Assembly (NCBI GenBank): GCA_041493035.1
Contig: JBGPYB010000012.1
Coordinates: 1 to 47,703, forward strand
Length of the DNA stretch: 47,703 nt
DNA from: JBGPYB01 sp041493035
Lineage (GTDB): Bacteria > Acidobacteriota > Vicinamibacteria > Fen-336
Direction: 5' to 3'
Position 1 is the first letter of the stretch; every line of letters begins with the position of its first letter. Made by a program: the position numbers and the translations under genes. The notes beneath the pieces were generated by a model. That model was not told where the DNA came from, did not search any database, and saw only the letters and a program-made list of their open reading frames with translations. Below are positions 26,269 to 33,084 of the stretch, one piece after another.

Positions 26269-27269
26269 GCGGCGCGCGCCGGCTCGACGTGGCGATCGTC
26301 GGCGCCGGCCTGATGGGCCGTTGGCACGCCCGCTACGCCGAGAACGCCGGGGGCCGAGTCGTCGCGATCGTGGATCGCCGGGAGGACGCTGCGAAACGTC
26401 TCGGCCGGTATCTCCCCAAGGCCGGCGTCTACCTCCGAGTCGGGGACGCCCTTCGCTCGACACGGGCGGAGGTCGTTCACGTCTGCACGGGGACCGACAG
26501 CCACGCGGCCCTCGCCGCGGAGGCGCTCGGCGCGGGTCGGCACGTGCTCGTCGAGAAGCCGGCCGCCCTCTCCGGCGCCGAGGCGAGACGCCTCGCGGAA
26601 ATGGCGCAGCGCGGCCGCCTCGTGCTGAGCCCGGTCCATCAGTTCCCCTTCCAGCGGGGGTTCCGAACGCTTCTCGACCAGCGCCAACGCCTCGGCGAGA
26701 TCCTTCGCGTCGGGCTGACGGTCGCGACGGCGGGTGGCGAGGGGCGTGGGGACGCCGAGCGGCGCGCGCTCCTCCTCGAGATCCTGCCCCACGGCCTTTC
26801 TCTTCTCCGCGTGCTCCTGGGCCCCGGCGTCGCCGCGGAACTCGAGCCTGTCGTGTCGACGTCCCACGAGCTCGAGCTGGCCGGGCGCCGCGGTCCGGTC
26901 GGCATCCGCATCTTCGTCACGCTTCGAGGCCGTCCGACACGCAACGAGCTGGTCGTGACTGGCACCGCGGCGTCGGCCGTGGTCGACCTTTTTCACGGCT
27001 ACAGCGTGCTCGAGACAGGAGGGACGTCACGCAGCGATAAGCTCCTCCGGCCGTTCCGCCGGGGCCTCGCCCTCCTGGGCGGAGCGGCCGGGAACCTGGT
27101 GGCGAGAGCGATCGCGGGGGAGCCGGCGTTCCCCGGATTGCAGGCGCTGATCACGGCCTTCTACGTTGCCGTCCGCGAGGGCGGCCCGGCGCCGGTGAGC
27201 GTGGAGGAGCTGGTCGAGACAGCCGACGCACTCGAGGCTCTTTCGGCCGGCGCTTCCCATCCTATTTGA
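26265..27269 (+). CDS. Gfo/Idh/MocA-family oxidoreductase
   Basis: This 334-residue protein has the NAD(P) motif VAIVGAGLMGRWHARYA and EKPAALSGAEARR, the standard signatures of the family. The C-terminal domain is shorter and more diverged than usual; LEILPHGLSLLRVLL stands where the family has its catalytic His region. It starts by an ATGA overlap with the preceding oxidoreductase and is the last gene of the plus-strand run. Its final eight bases overlap the 3' end of the minus-strand methyltransferase. A nucleotide-sugar dehydrogenase or reductase role is inferred from context. Confidence 0.82.
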   Translation: MSGARRLDVAIVGAGLMGRWHARYAENAGGRVVAIVDRREDAAKRLGRYLPKAGVYLRVGDALRSTRAEVVHVCTGTDSHAALAAEALGAGRHVLVEKPAALSGAEARRLAEMAQRGRLVLSPVHQFPFQRGFRTLLDQRQRLGEILRVGLTVATAGGEGRGDAERRALLLEILPHGLSLLRVLLGPGVAAELEPVVSTSHELELAGRRGPVGIRIFVTLRGRPTRNELVVTGTAASAVVDLFHGYSVLETGGTSRSDKLLRPFRRGLALLGGAAGNLVARAIAGEPAFPGLQALITAFYVAVREGGPAPVSVEELVETADALEALSAGASHPI

Positions 27270-27807
27270 CGCCCGGCCCGATCCCGTACTTCTCCTCCAG
27301 CCACCAAGGGATGTAGACGCGCACAGTCCGTTTGCGTTTGCCAACGCACGTGAAGCGCCAGGTCTGAGCGAGCTCGAGCATGCGGAGGCCGTGAATCGCC
27401 GCGTAGCTGAGCCCCACCAGGACCGCGCTGTCGCGATAGCGGACGCCTTCGGATCCCACCTTCACCCGCCCGAAGTAGCCGGCCAGGATCTCCCGCCACA
27501 GCTTGAGGTCGGCCAGGAAGACGTGGCTCCGGTCCAGGTGCGCGCTCACGGATCCGAGCGCCGGAACGCGCATCACGAACCGCCCGCCCGGGGCGAGGAC
27601 CCGATGCACCTCGTCGAGGACGGAGTACGGGTCGGCGAAGTGCTCGAGCAGGGAGGAGGCGCGGACGAGGGCGGCGCTGTCGTCGGGGAAGGGGAGGGCC
27701 AGGACGTCGGCCACGACCTGGACGCCGGGCACTCGCCGGAGGTCGACATTCAAGTGATCGGCCAGCGGTTCGTTCCCCGAGCCCAGGTTCAGACGCAGTG
27801 GCGTCAT
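27262..27807 (-). CDS. Small class I SAM-dependent methyltransferase
   Basis: This 181-residue protein begins MTPLRLNLGSGNEPLADHLN, where LNLGSGN is the SAM-binding motif I. LPFPDDSAALVRASSLLEHF and DEVHRVLAPGGRFVMRVP are motifs II and III. The compact form is common in polysaccharide clusters, where it methylates sugars or lipid-linked saccharides. The start at 27807 lies only two bases after the flippase stop, indicating coupling; a longer upstream open frame is read-through of that gene. The C-terminus is basic and aromatic (VRVYIPWWLEEKYG). Confidence 0.82.
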   Translation of the reverse strand: MTPLRLNLGSGNEPLADHLNVDLRRVPGVQVVADVLALPFPDDSAALVRASSLLEHFADPYSVLDEVHRVLAPGGRFVMRVPALGSVSAHLDRSHVFLADLKLWREILAGYFGRVKVGSEGVRYRDSAVLVGLSYAAIHGLRMLELAQTWRFTCVGKRKRTVRVYIPWWLEEKYGIGPGVK

Positions 27808-27809
27808 GC

Positions 27810-29261
27810 TCACACCTCGGCCGGCCTGAAGAGTCGAGGCAGCCGGTGCCGCTCGGTGAACGCGAGCAGGCTCACGGCGAAGAGCAGGCAGCCGGCCACC
27901 CGGCCGGCGATCAACCACGTTTCCCGGTCGTCGCAGAACCTCGACAAGCCTCCCGCCAGGAAGAGAGCCAGAAGGCCGTACGCCATCAGGCCCTGGAGCT
28001 TCCGCGGTATGCGGATGCCGTGTCGCAACGACGTCCGCGCGGCCGTCAGCAAGAGGATCACGAGGTTGGACAGCAGGAAGGCCCACGCGACACCGTGGGC
28101 GCCATGGGTACGTCCAAGGAGCCACGCGAGCACGCCGAAGGAGAGCTGGCCGGCCGCCACCAGCGAGCCGCAGACCGCGACGTCGTCGAGCCCGATCAGC
28201 AACGTCTGGAAGACGCCCGCGAGCAGACGCAGGCACTGCCCGACCACGAGCAGGAAAACGGCGGAGCTGACTCTGGCGAACGCGGGGGAGTAGAGGAGGG
28301 CGAGCCCCCAGCGGGGGAAGAGCACGAGCGGCATGGCCGCGGCCGACGCGATCACCATCAGGTCGCCCAGGAAGGCGACGGTAGCCCGGGCCTTTTCCGC
28401 GGTATCGACCCTGCGGTTTACGACCGGTGCCAGGTGGAGGGCGATGGATGGGCCGAGGACCAGGGCGAGGGCCGCTGAGAATCCGATCGCTCCCTGAAGG
28501 AGGCCCGCCTCGACCTCGCCGAAACGCGCGAGGACCACGTAGCGAGACACGAAATTCGTGAGCGGGTAGGTGGAGTAGGCCGCATAGAGGACCAGCGAGA
28601 AGACCACTACGTCGGGGTTGTCACGGGCAACGGCGCCGAGGGAGCGGGCTCGGCCCTGGAGGTGCAGCCCGAGCTGCCGCCACAGACGGACCAGCGCCAC
28701 CCCGAGGACCAGCGCCGTGCCCACGAGGCCGCCGCCCAGGAAACCGAACACGCCCGCGACCAGCCCCCCGGCAATGCTGGCGACCGTGCTCACGGCGGCC
28801 AACACGAGAGCGAGCGACGCGGAGGCCCGGAGGGCCCTCGTCACCGCCAGCACGTTCGTGACGAGGTCCTTGAGCGGGAGGAGCGGTGCGCCCAGTAACC
28901 CAACGACGACGAGGGTGCGGTAGGCCGCCAGCTTCGGGGCTAGCACTCCGGCGTGGAGAACCAGCGGCACGGCGACGAGGGCGCCCGCGATTCCCAGGAC
29001 CACCACCGCCTTGACGAAGCTCCTGGCGGTCTCGGCAAAGGCCCCGGGGCCCTCGCCCTGGGCGCGCGCGAGGAACTTGACCGCGGTGAGGGGGAGGCTG
29101 AAGCTGCTCACGTGGGCGACGAGCTGGACGAGTGGATCGATGACACCCAGGATCCCGACGCCTTCGGGCCCGAGCAGCACCGCGGCGACCTTGGCGCGGA
29201 CGAGGTGGACGACGATAGCCAGGGCCTGCAACGCCCCGATCGTGACGATGACGCCTAGCAT
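27810..29261 (-). CDS. Polysaccharide flippase (Wzx/MATE-like, oligosaccharide translocase)
   Basis: This protein has about twelve to fourteen transmembrane segments, starting with MLGVIVTIGALQALAIVVHL and then RAKVAAVLLGPEGVGILGVI, the pattern of Wzx-type lipid-linked oligosaccharide flippases, which move undecaprenyl-linked repeat units across the inner membrane. I chose ATG 29261 (483 residues). An upstream in-frame ATG at 29309 would give 499 residues, but a perfect TATAAT overlaps that codon, so a message from this promoter would start downstream of it. It is coupled to the methyltransferase at 27262-27807 and divergent from the GT4 gene at 29338, consistent with export of the product of this locus. 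Confidence 0.82.
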   Translation of the reverse strand: MLGVIVTIGALQALAIVVHLVRAKVAAVLLGPEGVGILGVIDPLVQLVAHVSSFSLPLTAVKFLARAQGEGPGAFAETARSFVKAVVVLGIAGALVAVPLVLHAGVLAPKLAAYRTLVVVGLLGAPLLPLKDLVTNVLAVTRALRASASLALVLAAVSTVASIAGGLVAGVFGFLGGGLVGTALVLGVALVRLWRQLGLHLQGRARSLGAVARDNPDVVVFSLVLYAAYSTYPLTNFVSRYVVLARFGEVEAGLLQGAIGFSAALALVLGPSIALHLAPVVNRRVDTAEKARATVAFLGDLMVIASAAAMPLVLFPRWGLALLYSPAFARVSSAVFLLVVGQCLRLLAGVFQTLLIGLDDVAVCGSLVAAGQLSFGVLAWLLGRTHGAHGVAWAFLLSNLVILLLTAARTSLRHGIRIPRKLQGLMAYGLLALFLAGGLSRFCDDRETWLIAGRVAGCLLFAVSLLAFTERHRLPRLFRPAEV

Positions 29262-29270
29262 CGCCACTCT

Positions 29271-29300
29271 TTGCCCCGGCAGCAGTCGCACCAGTACAAT
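29271..29300 (+). promoter_or_regulatory. Probable promoter of the GT4 gene at 29338
   Basis: TTGCCC (29271-29276) and TACAAT (29295-29300) are separated by 18 bases, giving a leader of about 30 bases before ATG 29338. The elements lie inside the possible 5' end of the divergent flippase gene. Confidence 0.4.
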
Positions 29301-29307
29301 CGCCGGC

Positions 29308-29313
29308 ATTATA
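29308..29313 (-). promoter_or_regulatory. Probable -10 box (TATAAT) of the flippase gene
   Basis: On the minus strand a perfect TATAAT overlaps the upstream candidate ATG at 29309 as TATAATG. Transcription would begin near 29300, supporting the inner start codon at 29261. No consensus -35 was found 17 bases upstream. Confidence 0.4.
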
Positions 29314-29337
29314 GGCTCCGAACGAGCCGGCTCCGGC

Positions 29338-30462
29338 ATGCGGCTAGGGATCAACGTCGTGCGTCTGACGCGGCCCTTCACCGGCGTCGGACGCTACATC
29401 GAGTGCCTGCTGCGCGAATGGAGCCACGGGGATCTGCCCTTCGGCGAGATCGTTCTCTACGCTCCCGCGCCCATCGACTCCGGGAAGGTCGCGTTTCCCG
29501 TGGGCGCGTACAGGCTCGAGGTGAGCGGCCCCCACGTACCGGACCCTCTCTGGGAGTGGTGGACGCTGCGGGGCCGGAGGCGGGCGATCGACGTCCTCTT
29601 CTGCCCCTCCTACACGCTCCCGCTGGGGTACCGCGGGCCGAGCGCGGTGACGTACTTCGGCCCCTCGACGAACCCGCCCGGAACGTACGAGTGGTGGCGC
29701 TCGCGGGCCTATGAGCGGTTGCATCGCTACAGCGCGCGCCGGGCGGGCCGTGTCCTCACCGCCTCGAGTGGCGCACACCGGCGCGTCGTCGAAGTCTACG
29801 GAGTCCCCGAGGAGAACGTCGACGTGATCCCGCTCGCCGCGAGCGCGGAATTCACACCGGTCCGGGACGCCGCTGTGCTCGCGTCCGTGCGGCGACAGTA
29901 CCTGGGGGATGCGGCGCCGTACGTGCTGTTCGTCGGGAAACTTTCGGGCCGCCATTCGATCCCCGAACTGATCGACGCCTTCGCTCGGGTGCGGAATCGC
30001 CATCGCCTTCCCCACAGGCTCCTGCTCGTGGGTCCGGACACGCTCGGCCTCGACGTGCCGGGCCTGGTCCGTCGCCGCGGGCTCGACGGGGTCGTGGTGC
30101 ATGTCCCCGATATGGGCTACCGGGACCTGCCCGCGGCTTACAGCGGCGCGACAGCCTTCGTCTTCCCCGCCACCGAGGCCGAGGGCTTCGGCATCCCCAT
30201 CCTCGAGGCGATGGCCTGCGGAACGCCCGTGGTGAGCACGCGTCTCGGCAGCGTGCCGGAAGTGGCGGGGGATGCAGCGCTTCTCGCGCCGTCCAGCGCC
30301 GCCCGGCACCTGGAAGACGCCCTGGCACGTGTCCTCCTCGATGCAGGACTGCGCAGCGACCTCGCGCGGCGGGGGCGCGAACGCGCCAGCCTGTTCTCCT
30401 GGCGCCGCACGGCCGAGCGGACCATGGAGGCTCTCCGGCGCGTGGCGACTCGGAGCTCCTGA
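29338..30462 (+). CDS. GT4 glycosyltransferase
   Basis: This 374-residue GT-B enzyme starts at ATG 29338 (MRLGINVVRLTRPFTGVGRY); the longer open frame upstream is antisense to the flippase gene. The glycine-rich loop PFTGVGRYIE, VLFVGKLSGRHSIPEL and the EX7E region TEAEGFGIPILEAMACGTPVV identify it as GT4. The C-terminus (SLFSWRRTAERTMEAL) is typical for the family. It is divergent from the flippase and followed by the radical SAM gene after 73 bases, so it probably contributes one sugar to the same glycan. Confidence 0.9.
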   Translation: MRLGINVVRLTRPFTGVGRYIECLLREWSHGDLPFGEIVLYAPAPIDSGKVAFPVGAYRLEVSGPHVPDPLWEWWTLRGRRRAIDVLFCPSYTLPLGYRGPSAVTYFGPSTNPPGTYEWWRSRAYERLHRYSARRAGRVLTASSGAHRRVVEVYGVPEENVDVIPLAASAEFTPVRDAAVLASVRRQYLGDAAPYVLFVGKLSGRHSIPELIDAFARVRNRHRLPHRLLLVGPDTLGLDVPGLVRRRGLDGVVVHVPDMGYRDLPAAYSGATAFVFPATEAEGFGIPILEAMACGTPVVSTRLGSVPEVAGDAALLAPSSAARHLEDALARVLLDAGLRSDLARRGRERASLFSWRRTAERTMEALRRVATRSS

Positions 30463-30512
30463 GCCGCGTCGAACCCTTTCGCTTCCGGACCCTTGCATCG
30501 AACGGGTGGGTC

Positions 30513-30518
30513 TAGAAT
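30513..30518 (+). promoter_or_regulatory. Probable -10 box (TAGAAT) of the radical SAM gene
   Basis: TAGAAT lies 17 bases before ATG 30536, in the 73-base gap after the GT4 gene. A TTGCAT at 30493-30498 is only 14 bases further upstream, too close for an ideal -35. Confidence 0.3.
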
Positions 30519-30535
30519 GGAGCCCGTTGGACAAG

Positions 30536-31633
30536 ATGGCAGGCGAAGTCTTCCCGGCGACCCGCCGGATCCGGCGGCACGCGCGCCTCACCTACGCCGC
30601 CCTGCGTCACCGCAGGGGACGGACGCCCCCCTTTCTCATCCTCTTCGTCAACTCGATCTGCAACCTCACCTGCGAACACTGCTTCTATTGGCGGAGCCTC
30701 AACGGCAGGGACGACCTCTCCTTCGAGGAGCTCGAAAAGCTCTCCCTCGATCTGGGAGCCTTCGAAAACCTGAACCTTTCCGGAGGCGAGCCCTTCCTGC
30801 GTCCGGAGCTCGCGGCAATCTGCTCGCTCTTCGTCCGCAACAACGGCGTGCAGCAGATCTACATCCCCACGAGCGGCTATTTCACCGCACGCACCGAAGC
30901 GCAGGTTCGAGAGCTTCTCGAGGGCTGCCCGACGCTCCGCCTCCTCGTCTGCGAGCTGTCGCTGGACGGGACGCCCGAGTACCACAACCGCTTCCGAGGC
31001 AACCCGCGTTCTTTCGAGCTCGCCATGGAGACCTGCGACATGCTGGCGCAGGTCCAGAAACAGGATTCGCGGCTGCGGATCCATGCGATCAGTACGGCGA
31101 CCCACGAGAACCTGGACGAGCTCTCGCGGCTCACGCGGTACCTTCATGAGCGCTGCCCGGCGATGGAGCACCACAACCTCGCGGTGATCCGTGGAGACCG
31201 CAAGAACCCGTCGCTCCGCGGTCCGGACCTCTCGGCCTACGGCGCACTCGTCCGGCACATCGCCGAGGTTTGGAGGGACCGCGAGAAGGGTCGGTTCGGG
31301 GCGATCGTGGAGCCGCTCCTCCAGTGGTCCAAACGCAGGGTGATGGAGACCGACTCCCAATACGTGCCGTGCACGGCCGGGAACATGACCGGCGTTGTCT
31401 ACGCGAACGGCGACGTGAGCGTCTGCGAGAACCACCCGCCGCTCGGTAACCTGCGGCAGCAGTCCTTTTTCGAGATCTGGGAGTCGGACACGGCTGAGGA
31501 CCTGCGCCGGCGGATCCGCGCCAAGGAGTGCCACTGTACGAACGAGGTCTTTCTCTGGCCGAGCGTCGTCTTCCAGCCCGTGCCCCTGGCCAGGGCCCTG
31601 ATCGGCGCGAAGATCTGGCGCTCGGGTCCGTGA
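30536..31633 (+). CDS. Radical SAM protein with SPASM-like C-terminus
   Basis: The 365-residue product has the radical SAM cluster motif at C42, C46 and C49 (CNLTCEHC), which binds a 4Fe-4S cluster and S-adenosylmethionine, followed by LNLSGGEPFLRPEL. A C-terminal set of cysteines (C279, C297, C332, C334) with VVYANGDVSVCENHPPLGN resembles the SPASM/twitch region that holds auxiliary clusters. Family members modify peptides, sugars or lipids by radical chemistry; no precursor peptide was seen nearby. Its stop overlaps the start of the zinc-ribbon methyltransferase, so the two probably act in one pathway. ATG 30536 was chosen as it precedes the conserved N-terminal region; the upstream open frame is out of frame with the GT4 gene. 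Confidence 0.82.
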   Translation: MAGEVFPATRRIRRHARLTYAALRHRRGRTPPFLILFVNSICNLTCEHCFYWRSLNGRDDLSFEELEKLSLDLGAFENLNLSGGEPFLRPELAAICSLFVRNNGVQQIYIPTSGYFTARTEAQVRELLEGCPTLRLLVCELSLDGTPEYHNRFRGNPRSFELAMETCDMLAQVQKQDSRLRIHAISTATHENLDELSRLTRYLHERCPAMEHHNLAVIRGDRKNPSLRGPDLSAYGALVRHIAEVWRDREKGRFGAIVEPLLQWSKRRVMETDSQYVPCTAGNMTGVVYANGDVSVCENHPPLGNLRQQSFFEIWESDTAEDLRRRIRAKECHCTNEVFLWPSVVFQPVPLARALIGAKIWRSGP

Positions 31634-32619
31634 TCCGGTTCGCCTGCCCTCTCTGTCGCGGAGGCCTCGTGGGAGACCAGGACGCGTGGGCCTGTGCCGC
31701 TTGCGGCCGAAGCTTCGTCGGGCAGCACGGCGTTCCCGACTTTCGCGTTTTTCCTGACCCGCACCTCGGCTTCGACAGCGACCACGAGCGCACCGAGGCC
31801 GTGGTCGCGGCTCTCGATCGCTACGATCTCGAGGGGCTGCTCCGACGCTACTGGAGCCTGAGCGATACGACGCCCGAGGCGTTCCGGGACCGCTTCGCCC
31901 TGAGCGCGCTGCGGGGCGAGGCGAGGGCCCGGCGCATCCTGGGCCTCCTCGCCCGCGACGCCATGCCGGCTTCCGGCGGGAGCGTACTCGAGATCGGCTC
32001 CGGCTCCGGCGGCTTCCTCTCCCAGGCGGCACTGCGGTTCGAGCAGGTCGTGGGCCTCGACATCGCCATGCGCTGGCTCCATGTGAGTCGCCGCCGCTTT
32101 ATGGATCAGGGCCGTGCGACCCCACCTTTGGTATGCGCCTGCGCCGAGCACCTCCCCTTTCCTGATGGATCTTTCGACCTCGTGGTTCTATCCGCGACGC
32201 TCGAATGCACGCGTGACCCGGACCGGGTGCTGGCGGAGTGCCGGCGTGTCCTGACGGATGAGGGTTTCCTCTTCATCAACGCCGTAAACCGATTCTCGCT
32301 GGCGCAGGAGCCGCACGTCCGGCTCTGGGGCGTCGGCTTTCTGCCGCGGCGGTGGCAGGCGCGGTACGTGCGGTGGCGCCGAGGGGTCCCCTTCGAGGTG
32401 CAGCTCCCGTCCTTCTGGAGCCTCGATCGGATGGCGCGCCGCCACTTCCCGCGGCGGGTCTTCGCTCCAGCCGACGTGGACGACGAGACCCTGGGTGCGC
32501 TGCCGGCAGCGAGGCGGCTCCAGGTCTTCGCCTACCGGCAGGCCAAGCGGATCGCGATCCTGCGTTTGCTCCTGAAATGGTTCGGTCCGGAGTGGGACAT
32601 CGTGCTGCGTAAGGCCTGA
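31630..32619 (+). CDS. Zinc-ribbon SAM-dependent methyltransferase
   Basis: This 329-residue protein starts at GTG 31630 in a GTGA overlap with the radical SAM gene. The N-terminus is a zinc ribbon with C6, C9, C22 and C25 (CPLC and CAAC), then a helical linker and a class I methyltransferase domain with VLEIGSGSGGFLSQAAL as motif I, followed by ADHLPFPDGSFD-like CAEHLPFPDGSFDLVVL. Such ribbon-linked methyltransferases occur in natural-product and glycan loci. Substrate is unknown, but coupling to the radical enzyme suggests joint tailoring of one molecule. The C-terminal 80 residues are basic and aromatic. Confidence 0.82.
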   Translation: MIRFACPLCRGGLVGDQDAWACAACGRSFVGQHGVPDFRVFPDPHLGFDSDHERTEAVVAALDRYDLEGLLRRYWSLSDTTPEAFRDRFALSALRGEARARRILGLLARDAMPASGGSVLEIGSGSGGFLSQAALRFEQVVGLDIAMRWLHVSRRRFMDQGRATPPLVCACAEHLPFPDGSFDLVVLSATLECTRDPDRVLAECRRVLTDEGFLFINAVNRFSLAQEPHVRLWGVGFLPRRWQARYVRWRRGVPFEVQLPSFWSLDRMARRHFPRRVFAPADVDDETLGALPAARRLQVFAYRQAKRIAILRLLLKWFGPEWDIVLRKA

Positions 32620-32654
32620 GTCGGCGATGCGGAGCGCCGTGTTCGCAAACGCTG

Positions 32655-32750
32655 TATGATCCCGCCACTGCGTTTCCTGAAGTTTCAGTTGGGTCCCACG
32701 AGCCTGATGCTCGGAGGGGCAACGCCCTGCTCGGGGCGAAAGGAGATCAC
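32655..32750 (+). promoter_or_regulatory. Promoter (-10 TATGAT) and structured leader of the small membrane protein
   Basis: TATGAT at 32655-32660 predicts transcription from about 32667 and a leader of roughly 84 bases. The leader can form two short hairpins (CGAGC-CTGAT-GCTCG, and GGGGC-AAC-GCCCT) before a strong AAAGGAGAT ribosome site. It does not match a riboswitch that I recognise. Confidence 0.35.
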
Positions 32751-33014
32751 ATGGCTATGTTGGGTATGGCGCTCAGCGTTGTGGCGGGCATCGGAATGCT
32801 GATCTTCGGCATCCAGATCCTGATCACGGCCTTCAAGACCAGCATCGGATGGGGACTGGCCAGCCTCCTTCTTCCTTTCGCGGTGTTCGTCTTCATCGCG
32901 AAGAACTGGCAGGCTACGAAGACGCCGTTCCTGCGCAGCCTGATCGCGTTCGCCGTCGGCTTGGTGGGCAGCGCGATCAGCGTCTACGGCGCGATGAGCG
33001 GCGTGGCCCACTAA
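32751..33014 (+). CDS. Small membrane protein of unknown function
   Basis: This 87-residue protein has an excellent ribosome site (AAGGAG, six bases before the ATG) and three hydrophobic stretches: LSVVAGIGMLIFGIQILITA, WGLASLLLPFAVFVFIA and SLIAFAVGLVGSAISVYGAM. Charged residues are few and mainly between the segments (KNWQATKTPF). It has no cysteine or catalytic-looking motif. The gene is monocistronic with its own promoter. I do not recognise a named family. Confidence 0.7.
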   Translation: MAMLGMALSVVAGIGMLIFGIQILITAFKTSIGWGLASLLLPFAVFVFIAKNWQATKTPFLRSLIAFAVGLVGSAISVYGAMSGVAH

Positions 33015-33072
33015 GGGCGTCGGGCGGCCCAACGGCCGCACATCATCCGCCGGCTCCGGCTGTTCCTTGTGG

Positions 33073-33078
33073 GACAAT
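33073..33078 (+). promoter_or_regulatory. Probable -10 box (GACAAT) of the lipoprotein gene
   Basis: GACAAT lies six bases before ATG 33085 inside GTGGGACAAT, the same ten bases found before glgC at 41061-41070. The distance predicts a leaderless message. Confidence 0.35.
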
Positions 33079-33084
33079 CTCGCC

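Noticed and set aside
32697..32740. Riboswitch candidate in the leader of the small membrane protein
   Set aside because: Two short hairpins only; no match to a riboswitch core that I know.
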